Shown: in pieces, positions 49,800 through 58,143 of the stretch
Position numbering within the stretch: position 1 is the first letter of the stretch
How the letters are laid out: the number at the start of each line of letters is the position of its first letter
Assembly: GCF_029835735.1 (NCBI RefSeq)
Contig: NZ_JAOEAL010000001.1
Location: forward strand, 2,294,001-2,358,000
Source: Shewanella sp. GD04112
GTDB taxonomy: Bacteria; Pseudomonadota; Gammaproteobacteria; Enterobacterales; Shewanellaceae
Direction of reading: 5' to 3'
DNA: 64,000 nucleotides
Notes under the pieces: model-generated
What the model saw: the letters and a program-made list of their open reading frames with translations, nothing else
Told to the model about the DNA's origin: nothing
Database searches by the model: none
Translations under genes and position numbers: made by a program

Positions 49800-51467
49800 A
49801 TGACTGAATCTTTTGCTGATCTATTTGAACAATCCCTTCAAACTCTGGAATTCCGTCCAGGCTCTATCGTTCGTGGTACTGTAGTTGCTATCGAAAACGG
49901 TATGGTTCTGGTTGATGCAGGTCTGAAGTCTGAAAGCCCAATCCCAGCTGAACAATTCAAAAACGCTCAAGGCGTTTTAGAAATCGCTGTTGGTGATGAA
50001 GTTGACGTAGCTCTTGACTCTGTTGAAGACGGCTTCGGTGAGACTCAACTGTCTCGCGAAAAAGCGAAACGTCACGAAGCTTGGATCGTTCTGGAAAAAG
50101 CTTACGAAGATGCTGAAACTGTAATCGGTATCATCAATGGTAAAGTGAAAGGCGGTTTCACTGTTGAATTAAACGGTATCCGTGCCTTCTTACCAGGTTC
50201 TCTAGTTGACGTGCGCCCAGTTCGCGACACCGCTCACTTAGAGTACAAAGAATTAGAATTCAAAGTTATCAAACTTGACCAGAAGCGTAACAACGTTGTT
50301 GTTTCTCGTCGTGCAGTTATCGAATCAGAAAGCAGCGCAGAGCGTGATGCACTGTTAGAAAACCTGCAAGAAGGTCAAGCAGTTAAAGGTATCGTTAAGA
50401 ACCTGACTGACTACGGTGCATTCGTAGATTTAGGTGGCGTTGACGGTCTGTTACATATCACTGATATGGCATGGAAACGCGTTAAGCACCCATCTGAAAT
50501 CGTGAACGTTGGTGACGAAATCAACGTTAAAGTTCTGAAGTACGATCGTGAGCGCACTCGTGTGTCTCTAGGTCTGAAACAACTTGGCGAAGATCCATGG
50601 TTAGAAATCAGCAAGCGCTACCCAGAAAACACTAAGTTAACTGGTCGCGTAACTAACCTGACTGACTACGGCTGTTTCGTTGAAATCGAAGAAGGCGTTG
50701 AAGGCTTAGTTCACGTTTCTGAAATGGATTGGACTAACAAGAACATTCACCCATCTAAAGTTGTTAACTTAGGTGACGAAGTTGAAGTTCTGGTTCTGGA
50801 CATCGATGAAGAGCGTCGTCGTATTTCTCTAGGTCTGAAGCAATGTAAGACCAACCCATGGGATGACTTCGCAACTCGTTACAACAAAGGCGACAAGGTT
50901 TCTGGTAAGATCAAGTCAATCACTGACTTTGGTATCTTCATCGGTCTTGACGGCGGTATCGATGGTTTAGTTCACCTGTCTGACATTTCTTGGAACGGCA
51001 CTGGCGAAGACGCAGTATCTGAGTACAAGAAAGGCGACGAAATCCACGCAGTGGTTCTGTCTGTTGATCCAGAGCGCGAGCGCATCAGCTTAGGTGTTAA
51101 GCAAACTGAAGACGATCCATTCAACGCTTACTTAGCTGACAAGAAGAAAGGTACTATCGTAAACGGTACTGTTTCTGCTGTTGATGCTAAAGGTGTGACT
51201 GTTGAACTAGCTGACACTGTTGAAGGTTACATCCGTGTAGCTGACATCAGCCGTGAGCGCATCGAAGATGCATCTACTGTTTACTCAGTAGGTGATGCTA
51301 TCGAAGCTAAGTTCATGGGTGTTGACCGTAAGAACCGTTCTATCAGCCTGTCAATCAAAGCGAAAGACGAAGCTGAAGAAAAAGAAGTAATGGCGACCTT
51401 GAATAAACAAGAAGACGCTGTTATTAGTAATGCAATGGCTGAAGCGTTTAAAGCAGCTCGCAAATAA
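49800..51467 (+). CDS. rpsA: 30S ribosomal protein S1
   Basis: mRNA-binding ribosomal protein required for initiation on most messages. The 555 residues (E. coli: 557) contain six S1 (OB-fold) repeats, visible through repeated GFG/YGAFVDLGGVDGLLHITDMAW and YGCFVEIEEGVEGLVHVSEMDW segments at roughly 20-85, 105-170, 190-260, 275-345, 365-432 and 450-515. Codon use is strongly biased, as expected for a ribosomal gene. The start is preceded only by a weak Shine-Dalgarno sequence, as in E. coli, where S1 controls its own translation. Confidence 0.98.
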   Translation: MTESFADLFEQSLQTLEFRPGSIVRGTVVAIENGMVLVDAGLKSESPIPAEQFKNAQGVLEIAVGDEVDVALDSVEDGFGETQLSREKAKRHEAWIVLEKAYEDAETVIGIINGKVKGGFTVELNGIRAFLPGSLVDVRPVRDTAHLEYKELEFKVIKLDQKRNNVVVSRRAVIESESSAERDALLENLQEGQAVKGIVKNLTDYGAFVDLGGVDGLLHITDMAWKRVKHPSEIVNVGDEINVKVLKYDRERTRVSLGLKQLGEDPWLEISKRYPENTKLTGRVTNLTDYGCFVEIEEGVEGLVHVSEMDWTNKNIHPSKVVNLGDEVEVLVLDIDEERRRISLGLKQCKTNPWDDFATRYNKGDKVSGKIKSITDFGIFIGLDGGIDGLVHLSDISWNGTGEDAVSEYKKGDEIHAVVLSVDPERERISLGVKQTEDDPFNAYLADKKKGTIVNGTVSAVDAKGVTVELADTVEGYIRVADISRERIEDASTVYSVGDAIEAKFMGVDRKNRSISLSIKAKDEAEEKEVMATLNKQEDAVISNAMAEAFKAARK

Positions 51468-51539
51468 TCGCCTGTTGTATGGGGAGTTTTTCTCCCCATT
51501 AGGTGACTGTGTTTGGCTTGATAATAGGGGATAGCTAGG

Positions 51540-51827
51540 ATGACAAAATCCGAACTGATCGAAAAACTCGCCACCAGGCAGTCGCAGCTGTCGGCGAAAG
51601 AGGTTGAAGGCGCAATCAAAGAGATGTTGGAGCAAATGGCAACAACATTAGAAAGCGGTGATCGTATTGAGATCCGTGGCTTTGGTAGTTTCTCGCTTCA
51701 TTATCGTGCACCGCGTACTGGCCGCAATCCAAAGACTGGTTCATCAGTTGAATTGGAAGGCAAATACGTCCCGCACTTTAAGCCAGGCAAAGAACTGCGC
51801 GAACGCGTTGACGCAGTTAATGTATAA
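51540..51827 (+). CDS. ihfB: integration host factor subunit beta
   Basis: DNA-bending nucleoid protein that works as a heterodimer with IhfA. The 95 residues match the family (E. coli: 94). The DNA-intercalating arm is in [14 protein letters not shown], with the proline of GRNPKTG, and the N-terminal helices start [16 protein letters not shown]. It lies 72 bp after rpsA, the conserved order, and is closed by a terminator. Confidence 0.97.
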
Positions 51828-51840
51828 TTGACCGCATTAC

Positions 51841-51868
51841 AAAAAGCCTCCGTAAGGGGGCTTTTTTA
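51841..51868 (+). terminator. intrinsic terminator of ihfB
   Basis: AAAGCCTCC and GGGGGCTTT pair (one G-T pair) around GTAA, followed by T residues. Confidence 0.88.
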
Positions 51869-51950
51869 TATCTAATGCAAGGCAAAGCTGGTCAGCTCAG
51901 TAAATTTCTTGGATAATCAGAAAATTGAAAGGCGTTTAAGGGAGTGCGAC

Positions 51951-52226
51951 GTGAAATCTTTTGTAGCGACAGTCCTTGTGGCACTGTTATTTATCGTGGC
52001 ATTGATTTTTGGTGCGCGTAATGAACAAGTAGTGACGATCAGCTACTTTGTGGCTCAGGGTGAGTACCGTTTACCCGTAGTATTAGCCGTGGTTTTCTTT
52101 GCAGGCTTTATGTTGAGTTGGCTTGTGGCCAGCTATTATATTGTCAAACTGAAATTGGCTTTAGCGGCGACCAGAAAAAAATTAACGGTCCAAACCGCTA
52201 AAACTCCTCAAGGTGTAGACGCCTAA
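51951..52226 (+). CDS. lapA: LapA/YciS inner-membrane protein
   Basis: A 91-residue membrane protein that works with LapB in lipopolysaccharide assembly. Two transmembrane segments (about 5-22 and 44-65) flank the conserved GARNEQVVTISYFVAQGEYRLPVVLAVVFFAGF. The start is GTG at 51951 with GGGAG seven bases upstream, and it gives MKSFVATVLVALLF like E. coli LapA; a reading from 51909 has no family support. It precedes lapB by one base. Confidence 0.92.
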   Translation: MKSFVATVLVALLFIVALIFGARNEQVVTISYFVAQGEYRLPVVLAVVFFAGFMLSWLVASYYIVKLKLALAATRKKLTVQTAKTPQGVDA

Positions 52227-52227
52227 T

Positions 52228-53388
52228 ATGCTTGAGATCCTCTTCCTGTTGCTTCCTATTGCTGCCGGTTACGGTTGGTATATGGGGCGGCGGAGCATAA
52301 GGCAAAACCAGAGTAATCAGCGTAAGCAATTAAGTCGTGATTATTTCACCGGCTTGAATTTCCTGTTGTCGAACGAGTCAGACAAAGCGGTCGACTTGTT
52401 TATCAGTATGCTCGATGTGGACGATGAAACCATCGATACCCATCTTTCCCTCGGTTCGCTATTTCGCAAACGCGGTGAAGTTGACCGCTCCATTCGTATC
52501 CATCAAAACTTAATCGCACGCCCAACGCTCACCAATGAGCAGCGTGATATCGCGATGATGGAACTGGGTAAAGATTACCTTGCGGCGGGCTTTTACGACC
52601 GCGCGGAAGAGATTTTCCTGAATTTGGTGAGTCAAGATGACCATAGCGAAGAGTCTGAGACGCAGCTGATTGCCATTTATCAAGTCATTAAGGAATGGCA
52701 AAAGGCCATCGATATCACTAAGCGCTTAAGTCGCAAGCGCCAGCAGGTGCTTAAACCGATTATCGCCCATTTTTATTGCCAGCTTGCGGACGAAACCAGT
52801 GATGATGCTGACAAGATCAAGCTATTACAACAGGCATTAAAACAAGATCCTAAGTGCGGCCGAGCTTTACTCACGCTCGCCAAAAAATTTCTCGACGCCA
52901 AGGATTACAACCAGTGTAAATCTATGCTGATGGCACTGAAAAAGGCCGATATAGAACTCTTCGCCGATGCCTTACCCACGGCGAAGCAAGTGTATCGTGA
53001 TACCCAAGATAAAGAGGGTTATCAAGAATTATTAGCGGGTGCGATGGCCGAAGGCGCGGGCGCCTCTGTGGTGGTAGCGCTTGCTCAACATATGATTAGT
53101 CTCGATGAGATAAAAGCGGCTGAAAACATGGTGTTAGATGCCCTGTATCGCCATCCCACCATGAAGGGATTTCAGCACTTAATGCAGATGCACCTGCGTC
53201 AAGCAGAAGAAGGGCAAGCCAAACAAAGTTTGACTATGCTTGAGCAACTTGTTGAACAGCAAATTAAATTCCGTCCAAGTTATCGCTGTAAAGAATGCGG
53301 TTTCCCATCCCACACGCTTTATTGGCATTGCCCCTCCTGTAAAAAATGGGGCACCATTAAACGGATCCGTGGCTTAGACGGTGAATAA
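52228..53388 (+). CDS. lapB: lipopolysaccharide assembly protein LapB
   Basis: Membrane-anchored TPR protein that controls LpxC turnover through FtsH and so balances LPS synthesis. The 386 residues (E. coli: 389) start with a short membrane helix, MLEILFLLLPIAAGYGWYMGRR, followed by about nine tetratricopeptide repeats (35-350) and a C-terminal rubredoxin-like metal site, CKECGFPSHTLYWHCPSC. The start lies one base after the lapA stop, and no strong Shine-Dalgarno sequence is seen, so translation is probably coupled. It is followed by pyrF. Confidence 0.96.
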   Translation: MLEILFLLLPIAAGYGWYMGRRSIRQNQSNQRKQLSRDYFTGLNFLLSNESDKAVDLFISMLDVDDETIDTHLSLGSLFRKRGEVDRSIRIHQNLIARPTLTNEQRDIAMMELGKDYLAAGFYDRAEEIFLNLVSQDDHSEESETQLIAIYQVIKEWQKAIDITKRLSRKRQQVLKPIIAHFYCQLADETSDDADKIKLLQQALKQDPKCGRALLTLAKKFLDAKDYNQCKSMLMALKKADIELFADALPTAKQVYRDTQDKEGYQELLAGAMAEGAGASVVVALAQHMISLDEIKAAENMVLDALYRHPTMKGFQHLMQMHLRQAEEGQAKQSLTMLEQLVEQQIKFRPSYRCKECGFPSHTLYWHCPSCKKWGTIKRIRGLDGE

Positions 53389-53427
53389 CCTTTAGAAATA
53401 CCTTGTTAGTGTAACCCAGTTGGAGAG

Positions 53428-54126
53428 ATGATGACGACCAAACCTATCCTCGTAGCGCTTGATTACGATAATAAAAACCACGCCTTACAACTGATAGATC
53501 AACTCGATCCCAACATGTGCCGCCTCAAAGTGGGCAAAGAAATGTTCACCCTGTTTGGCCCACAATTGGTGAAAGATATTCACGACCGTGGTTTCGATCT
53601 TTTCCTCGACTTAAAGTTTCACGATATTCCTAATACGGTCGCCAAAGCGGTCGCGGCCGCGGCAGAACTGGGCGTGTGGATGACAAACGTGCATGCCAGC
53701 GGTGGCTTGGCCATGATGGCGGCGGCGAAAAAAGCGTTGCTGCCCTATGGTAATGATGCTCCTATGCTAATCGCAGTAACTGTCCTTACTTCAATGAGTG
53801 ATGAAGATTTAAAACTCATCGGCATTGATGTTCCTGCATTTGAACATGTGCAACGTCTCGCGAAACTCACCAAACAGGCGGGCCTCGATGGTGTAGTCTG
53901 TTCAGCTCAAGAGGCAAGCGTACTTAAATCACTCTTAGGTCAAGATTTTAAACTTATCACCCCGGGGATCCGCCCTGTGGGCAGCGACGTGGGTGATCAA
54001 CACCGGGTCATGACACCACCGCAGGCGCTTGCAGCCGGTTCTGATTATTTAGTGATTGGTCGACCAATCACTAAGGCCGCCGACCCTCTGGCTGCACTGC
54101 AGGCGATTCATCAATCTCTCGCTTGA
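53428..54126 (+). CDS. pyrF: orotidine 5'-phosphate decarboxylase
   Basis: Last step of UMP synthesis. The 232 residues form a TIM barrel with the active-site signature FDLFLDLKFHDIPNTVAKAV (Asp-x-Lys-x-x-Asp arrangement) and the phosphate-binding GIRPVGSDVGDQHRV. GGAG lies before two adjacent ATGs (53428 and 53431), and either may be used. The lapB-pyrF order is the same as in E. coli. No terminator was found directly after it. Confidence 0.97.
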   Translation: MMTTKPILVALDYDNKNHALQLIDQLDPNMCRLKVGKEMFTLFGPQLVKDIHDRGFDLFLDLKFHDIPNTVAKAVAAAAELGVWMTNVHASGGLAMMAAAKKALLPYGNDAPMLIAVTVLTSMSDEDLKLIGIDVPAFEHVQRLAKLTKQAGLDGVVCSAQEASVLKSLLGQDFKLITPGIRPVGSDVGDQHRVMTPPQALAAGSDYLVIGRPITKAADPLAALQAIHQSLA

Positions 54127-54198
54127 GAGAAATGATGAAAGCCATTGCGGCTTAAGCACTTATTCGCGCGTTAATTTGACCGTTCACGGAGAATGCCC

Positions 54199-55026
54199 AT
54201 GCTGAATACTACGATGTTTAATTATCAAGGTAAGAATGTTGTCGTTGTCGGTGGTACGAGTGGAATTAACCTCGCGATAGCCAACGCGTTTGCGCAGGCC
54301 GGTGCGAATGTGGCGGTGGCGAGTCGCAGCCAAGACAAGATTGATGCCGCCGTGTTGCAATTAAAGCAATCAAATCCAGATGGTATTCACCTTGGAGTGA
54401 GCTTTGATGTCAGGGATTTGGCTGCAGTTGAGCAGGGCTTTGATACTATCGCCTCCGAATTTGGCTTTATCGATGTGTTGGTAAGTGGCGCGGCAGGTAA
54501 CTTTCCGGCTACAGCGGCAAAACTCTCTGCTAATGGCTTTAAAGCCGTGATGGATATTGATCTGCTGGGCAGTTTTCAAGTGCTAAAGACGGCTTATCCT
54601 TTACTGCGTCGCCCCCAAGGGAATATTATTCAAATCTCGGCGCCGCAGGCATCGATAGCCATGCCAATGCAAGCCCATGTGTGCGCCGCTAAAGCGGGCG
54701 TAGACATGCTCACTCGGACATTGGCGATAGAATGGGGTTGTGAAGGGATACGTATAAACTCCATTATTCCTGGTCCAATCGCAGGCACTGAAGGATTTAA
54801 CCGTTTAGCGCCGAGCGCAGCGCTGCAACAGCAAGTTGCACAGTCTGTACCGTTAAAACGTAATGGCGAAGGGCAGGATATTGCTAATGCCGCGATGTTT
54901 TTAGGATCAGAGTATGCCTCGTACATCACTGGGGTTGTGTTACCTGTCGATGGTGGTTGGTCACTTGGCGGTGCGAGCATTGCAATGACCGCATTAGGCG
55001 AGTTGGCGACTAAAGCTCAGCAGTGA
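54199..55026 (+). CDS. SDR oxidoreductase resembling DECR-type 2,4-dienoyl-CoA reductase
   Basis: A 275-residue Rossmann-fold SDR. The cofactor loop is VVVVGGTSGINLAIA, with VASRSQDK after beta-2, suggesting NADP use. The segments GAAGNFPATAAKLSANGFKAVMDIDLLGSF and PGPIAGTEGFNRL match animal and fungal DECR (2,4-dienoyl-CoA reductase) rather than ordinary FabG-like SDRs. The normal catalytic Tyr of YxxxK is Val here (HVCAAKAGVDM), as in DECR enzymes, which also lack it. GGAG lies seven bases before ATG 54199. Activity is inferred; with fadH it would be a second, unrelated dienoyl-CoA reductase in the window. Confidence 0.85.
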   Translation: MLNTTMFNYQGKNVVVVGGTSGINLAIANAFAQAGANVAVASRSQDKIDAAVLQLKQSNPDGIHLGVSFDVRDLAAVEQGFDTIASEFGFIDVLVSGAAGNFPATAAKLSANGFKAVMDIDLLGSFQVLKTAYPLLRRPQGNIIQISAPQASIAMPMQAHVCAAKAGVDMLTRTLAIEWGCEGIRINSIIPGPIAGTEGFNRLAPSAALQQQVAQSVPLKRNGEGQDIANAAMFLGSEYASYITGVVLPVDGGWSLGGASIAMTALGELATKAQQ

Positions 55027-55084
55027 TAACAATTAGTTAAGCGTTGTAACTTATTTATTTGATAGAGAAATCGGGTGAAAATCC

Positions 55085-55627
55085 ATGGCGAATGCATTAC
55101 AAGAGCAGCTGCTTAAGGCTGGCCTTGCCAGTAAACAAAAAGTGCGTGATGTGAAGACGCAAAAACGTCGCGATAAAAAGGCGCGGGTGGATGATGGTTC
55201 GAGCGCATTGAAGAGTGACATTGCCGAGCAAAAACGACTCCAAGCTGAAAAAGATAAGGCATTGAACGAGCAGCGCTTTGCCGAGGCGACAGCCCGTGGG
55301 CAAGTGCGTGGCTTAGTGAGTGAATTTACTCAATTTGCGATTAAGATCCCAAGCCATGCCGAGGTCAAGTTTAACTATACCCTCGATAATAAAATCTATT
55401 CAGTTTATATCGATGAGAAAATCCAATCGGAACTGCTTAAAGGACTGTTAGGGATTGTTCGATATGAGGATAAGAGCTACCTAGTCCCCCATAAATTGGC
55501 TGAGCGCGTTAATTTGTTGGTGCCACAATGGTGCGGTTATCTATGGCAACAGGATGAAGGGAAGGCGATAGAGGTCGAAGATGACCCCTATGCAGATTAT
55601 GCGATCCCAGACGATTTAATGTGGTAA
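55085..55627 (+). CDS. DUF2058 (YaiL-like) protein
   Basis: A 180-residue cytosolic protein of the DUF2058/YaiL family. The N-terminal third (MANALQEQLLKAGLASKQKVRDVKTQKRRDKKARV) is highly basic and helical, which could bind nucleic acid or the ribosome. The C-terminal part ends in acidic DDPYADYAIPDDLMW. No function is established. The gene stands alone and is followed by a strong terminator. Confidence 0.86.
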   Translation: MANALQEQLLKAGLASKQKVRDVKTQKRRDKKARVDDGSSALKSDIAEQKRLQAEKDKALNEQRFAEATARGQVRGLVSEFTQFAIKIPSHAEVKFNYTLDNKIYSVYIDEKIQSELLKGLLGIVRYEDKSYLVPHKLAERVNLLVPQWCGYLWQQDEGKAIEVEDDPYADYAIPDDLMW

Positions 55628-55683
55628 TCAATGCGTTAATCGTGAGCTAAGCCGACGACGCATCGCTTATCTCTGGCTACACT

Positions 55684-55714
55684 AAAACCCTTAAGGCAAC
55701 TTAAGGGTTTTTTA
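55684..55714 (+). terminator. intrinsic terminator after the DUF2058 gene
   Basis: AAAACCCTTAAG and CTTAAGGGTTTT pair around GCAA, followed by T residues. Confidence 0.93.
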
Positions 55715-55804
55715 TTGCCCGTATTTCACATTAACGGTTTTACTGGTTCTGAGTTGCAAAGTGAATTTGTAATGAGATTGTTTTCTGTATTGAACTGGTA
55801 TAAA

Positions 55805-55822
55805 TTAAAACAACTGTTTAAA
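55805..55822. promoter_or_regulatory. palindromic operator candidate before the acyl-CoA dehydrogenase gene
   Basis: TTAAAAC-AACT-GTTTAAA, 22 bp before the start codon and nearly identical to the element before fadH (32791-32808). The AAAC-N4-GTTT core fits a PsrA-type operator. Confidence 0.55.
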
Positions 55823-55844
55823 TCCTGCGTTTAAGAGTCTACCC

Positions 55845-57602
55845 ATGAATCCTTACCAAGCTCCGTTAGCGGATATGCGTTTCTTATTGGAACAGGTTTT
55901 TGATGCGCCAAATACTTGGGCACAACTCCCTGATATTGCTGAAATGGTCGATATGGATACGGCCGGCGCGATTCTCGAAGAAGCCGCGAAAATCAGTGCT
56001 GAATTAATCCATCCGCTTAACCGTGCTGGCGATGAGCAAGGCGTTGTTCATCAGGATAATCGAGTGATTACGCCTGATGGCTATAAAGCCGTTTACGATC
56101 AATATTCCCAAGGCGGCTGGGTGGGCCTGTGTGGTGAACCCGAGTTTGGTGGTATGGGCATGCCGAAAATGCTGGGGGTGTTAGTCGATGAAATGGCTTA
56201 CAGCGCCTGTAATGCATTCACTCTGTATGGTTCACTCACGGCGGGGGCGGCACTGTGTATTAATGCCCACGGCAGTGAAGAGATTAAAGAAACCTATTTG
56301 CCGAAACTTTACAGCGGTGAATGGGCAGGTGCCATGGATATGACTGAACCTCAGGCAGGCTCAGATCTACGTAATATCCGTACCCGTGCTATCCCACAGG
56401 ATGACGGCAGTTATGCCATTAGCGGCAGCAAAATCTTTATCACGGGTGGCGATCATGATTTGACCGAGAATGTCATTCACTTAGTGCTGGCAAAGCTTCC
56501 TGAAAGCAAAGGTATTTCACTGTTCCTCGTGCCTAAAACCACGGTTAATGCCGACGGCAGTTTAGGTCAGGCGAATGGCGTGAGCGTGGGTTCCATCGAA
56601 CATAAAATGGGGCTTAAGGGTTCGGCTACCTGTGTGATGAACTTTGATGAGGCAAAAGGTTACCTGATTGGTGAGCCAAATCGTGGTTTAGTGTGTATGT
56701 TCACTATGATGAACTACGAGCGTTTAGCCATCGGTATTCAAGGGCTTGGCAGTGCGCAGGCCGCTTATCAAATGGCCGCCGATTATGCCAAAGAACGCAA
56801 CCAAGGCGTTGCCGCTGGCGGCTCACCTACGGGCAGCGATTCCGATCCTATTATTGTGCATGGTGATGTGCGTCGCATGCTGTTGACTATCCGTGCGATG
56901 ACGGAAGCGGGGCGCGCACTCTCAGTATTTACCGGTAAACAACTCGATTTAGCAAAATATGCCGCGGATGAAGTCAAAGCTAAGGCTGCTCGTTATGTGG
57001 GCTTGTTAACACCAGTCGCGAAAGCATTTTTAACCGACCGCGGTTTAGATGCCACTATCATGGCGCAGCAAGTGTTTGGTGGTCATGGCTATATTCGTGA
57101 AACCGGTATTGAGCAGTTAGTACGTGATACTCGTATTGCGCAGATTTACGAAGGTACTAACGGTATTCAGGCGATCGACTTCCTCGGCCGAAAAGTCACT
57201 GGCGATAATCTCGCGACCCTTAAGGAGTTTGTGGCCGAGTTAAAGGCGCAAATGCGTGAATTTACTCAGGTCGATGCGGTGAAAGTTTCCGCCGTTTGTG
57301 CCCGTTTGGATGCCTTAGTCAATGTTGCCGAATCCATCAATGAGCAAAAGCTGACTCAACCAGCGCTCATTAACGCCAGTGCGGTCGACTTTTTAGATGC
57401 CTTCGGCTTCACTCTCTATGGGTTTTATTGGTTAGCCATGTTGGATAAAGCGGTGGGTGCTGAAGATAAACAGTTTGCCGAGCAAAAATCCTACCTCGCT
57501 AAATTCTATTTCGACAAATTGCTGCCTAAGGCTGACTATCATTTAGCACAAGTGCGCGCGGGAGATACCAGCACAATGGCGATGCCAGCAGAGCTGTTCT
57601 AA
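55845..57602 (+). CDS. acyl-CoA dehydrogenase with C-terminal extension domain
   Basis: A 585-residue FAD enzyme that oxidises acyl-CoA to trans-2-enoyl-CoA in beta-oxidation. The N-terminal helical domain, the middle beta domain (MDMTEPQAGSDLRNIRTRA, FITGGDHD) and the C-terminal helical domain (VFGGHGYIRETGIEQLVRDTRIAQIYEGTNGIQAIDFLGRK) are all present. About 130 further residues form the extension typical of the 590-600-residue class. The chain-length preference is unknown. A palindrome before the ATG and a terminator after the gene mark it as a single, regulated unit. Confidence 0.94.
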   Translation: MNPYQAPLADMRFLLEQVFDAPNTWAQLPDIAEMVDMDTAGAILEEAAKISAELIHPLNRAGDEQGVVHQDNRVITPDGYKAVYDQYSQGGWVGLCGEPEFGGMGMPKMLGVLVDEMAYSACNAFTLYGSLTAGAALCINAHGSEEIKETYLPKLYSGEWAGAMDMTEPQAGSDLRNIRTRAIPQDDGSYAISGSKIFITGGDHDLTENVIHLVLAKLPESKGISLFLVPKTTVNADGSLGQANGVSVGSIEHKMGLKGSATCVMNFDEAKGYLIGEPNRGLVCMFTMMNYERLAIGIQGLGSAQAAYQMAADYAKERNQGVAAGGSPTGSDSDPIIVHGDVRRMLLTIRAMTEAGRALSVFTGKQLDLAKYAADEVKAKAARYVGLLTPVAKAFLTDRGLDATIMAQQVFGGHGYIRETGIEQLVRDTRIAQIYEGTNGIQAIDFLGRKVTGDNLATLKEFVAELKAQMREFTQVDAVKVSAVCARLDALVNVAESINEQKLTQPALINASAVDFLDAFGFTLYGFYWLAMLDKAVGAEDKQFAEQKSYLAKFYFDKLLPKADYHLAQVRAGDTSTMAMPAELF

Positions 57603-57639
57603 CCAGCTTAATCGCGTTAAACGTTCGCATTAACCTAAT

Positions 57640-57668
57640 AAAAAAGCACTGATATTCAGTGCTTTTTG
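57640..57668 (+). terminator. intrinsic terminator of the acyl-CoA dehydrogenase gene
   Basis: AAAAAGCACTGA and TCAGTGCTTTTT pair around TAT. The IS element begins ten bases later. Confidence 0.9.
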
Positions 57669-57718
57669 TTTTAATTGTGTCCCGTCCTGAAATACGTTGA
57701 CATAAAGAGGATTTCTTT

Positions 57719-58114
57719 ATGACAACATTAATTAACTCAAGCCGTAAGCGCACACAACGAGATTACACCTTAGCCTTTAAATTAGGCGTTGTAGAGCGTG
57801 TTGAAAAAGGCGAAATGACGTACAAACAAGCCCAAGCCCATTTTGGTATTCAAGGCCGTTCAACGGTACTCGTCTGGCTTAGAAAACATGGTAGACTTGA
57901 TTGGTCGAAACCTTTTCAGCATCCCCTTATGACTAAGTCAAAAGAAACCCCTGCCGAAACGATCAAGCGCCTTGAACGTGAGTTAGCAGAAGAGAAACTG
58001 CGTAACCAAATCCTCAATGGCATGGTTGATATCATGGACAATGAATATGGAGCAGGCCTCAGAAAAAAGTACTTATCCGGTACGTCTGGCAAGCAAAAGG
58101 CAACGGAGAAATAA
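57719..58114 (+). CDS. IS3-family transposase OrfA
   Basis: A 131-residue protein with an N-terminal helix-turn-helix (about 15-65, TLAFKLGVVERVEKGEMTYKQAQAHFGI ... STVLVWLRKHG) and a C-terminal leucine-zipper-like coiled coil (about 78-110, AETIKRLERELAEEKLRNQILN). It recognises the IS ends. At 58063-58069 the codons read A-AAA-AAG, the canonical heptamer for -1 frameshifting. A slip there fuses OrfA to OrfB into the full transposase. Confidence 0.92.
   Translation: MTTLINSSRKRTQRDYTLAFKLGVVERVEKGEMTYKQAQAHFGIQGRSTVLVWLRKHGRLDWSKPFQHPLMTKSKETPAETIKRLERELAEEKLRNQILNGMVDIMDNEYGAGLRKKYLSGTSGKQKATEK
58063..58069 (+). other. -1 programmed frameshift site of the IS3 element
   Basis: AAAAAAG is read in the orfA frame as A-AAA-AAG. 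After a -1 slip the ribosome reads KVLIRYVWQAKGNGEINLAAA, which continues without a stop into the OrfB frame, whose first ATG is at 58144. Confidence 0.85.
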
Positions 58115-58143
58115 ACCTCGCTGCCGCATGTCGTGCTGCGGGT

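Noticed and set aside
54199..55026. ordinary FabG (3-oxoacyl-ACP reductase)
   Set aside because: The catalytic Tyr is absent and several segments match DECR proteins instead.
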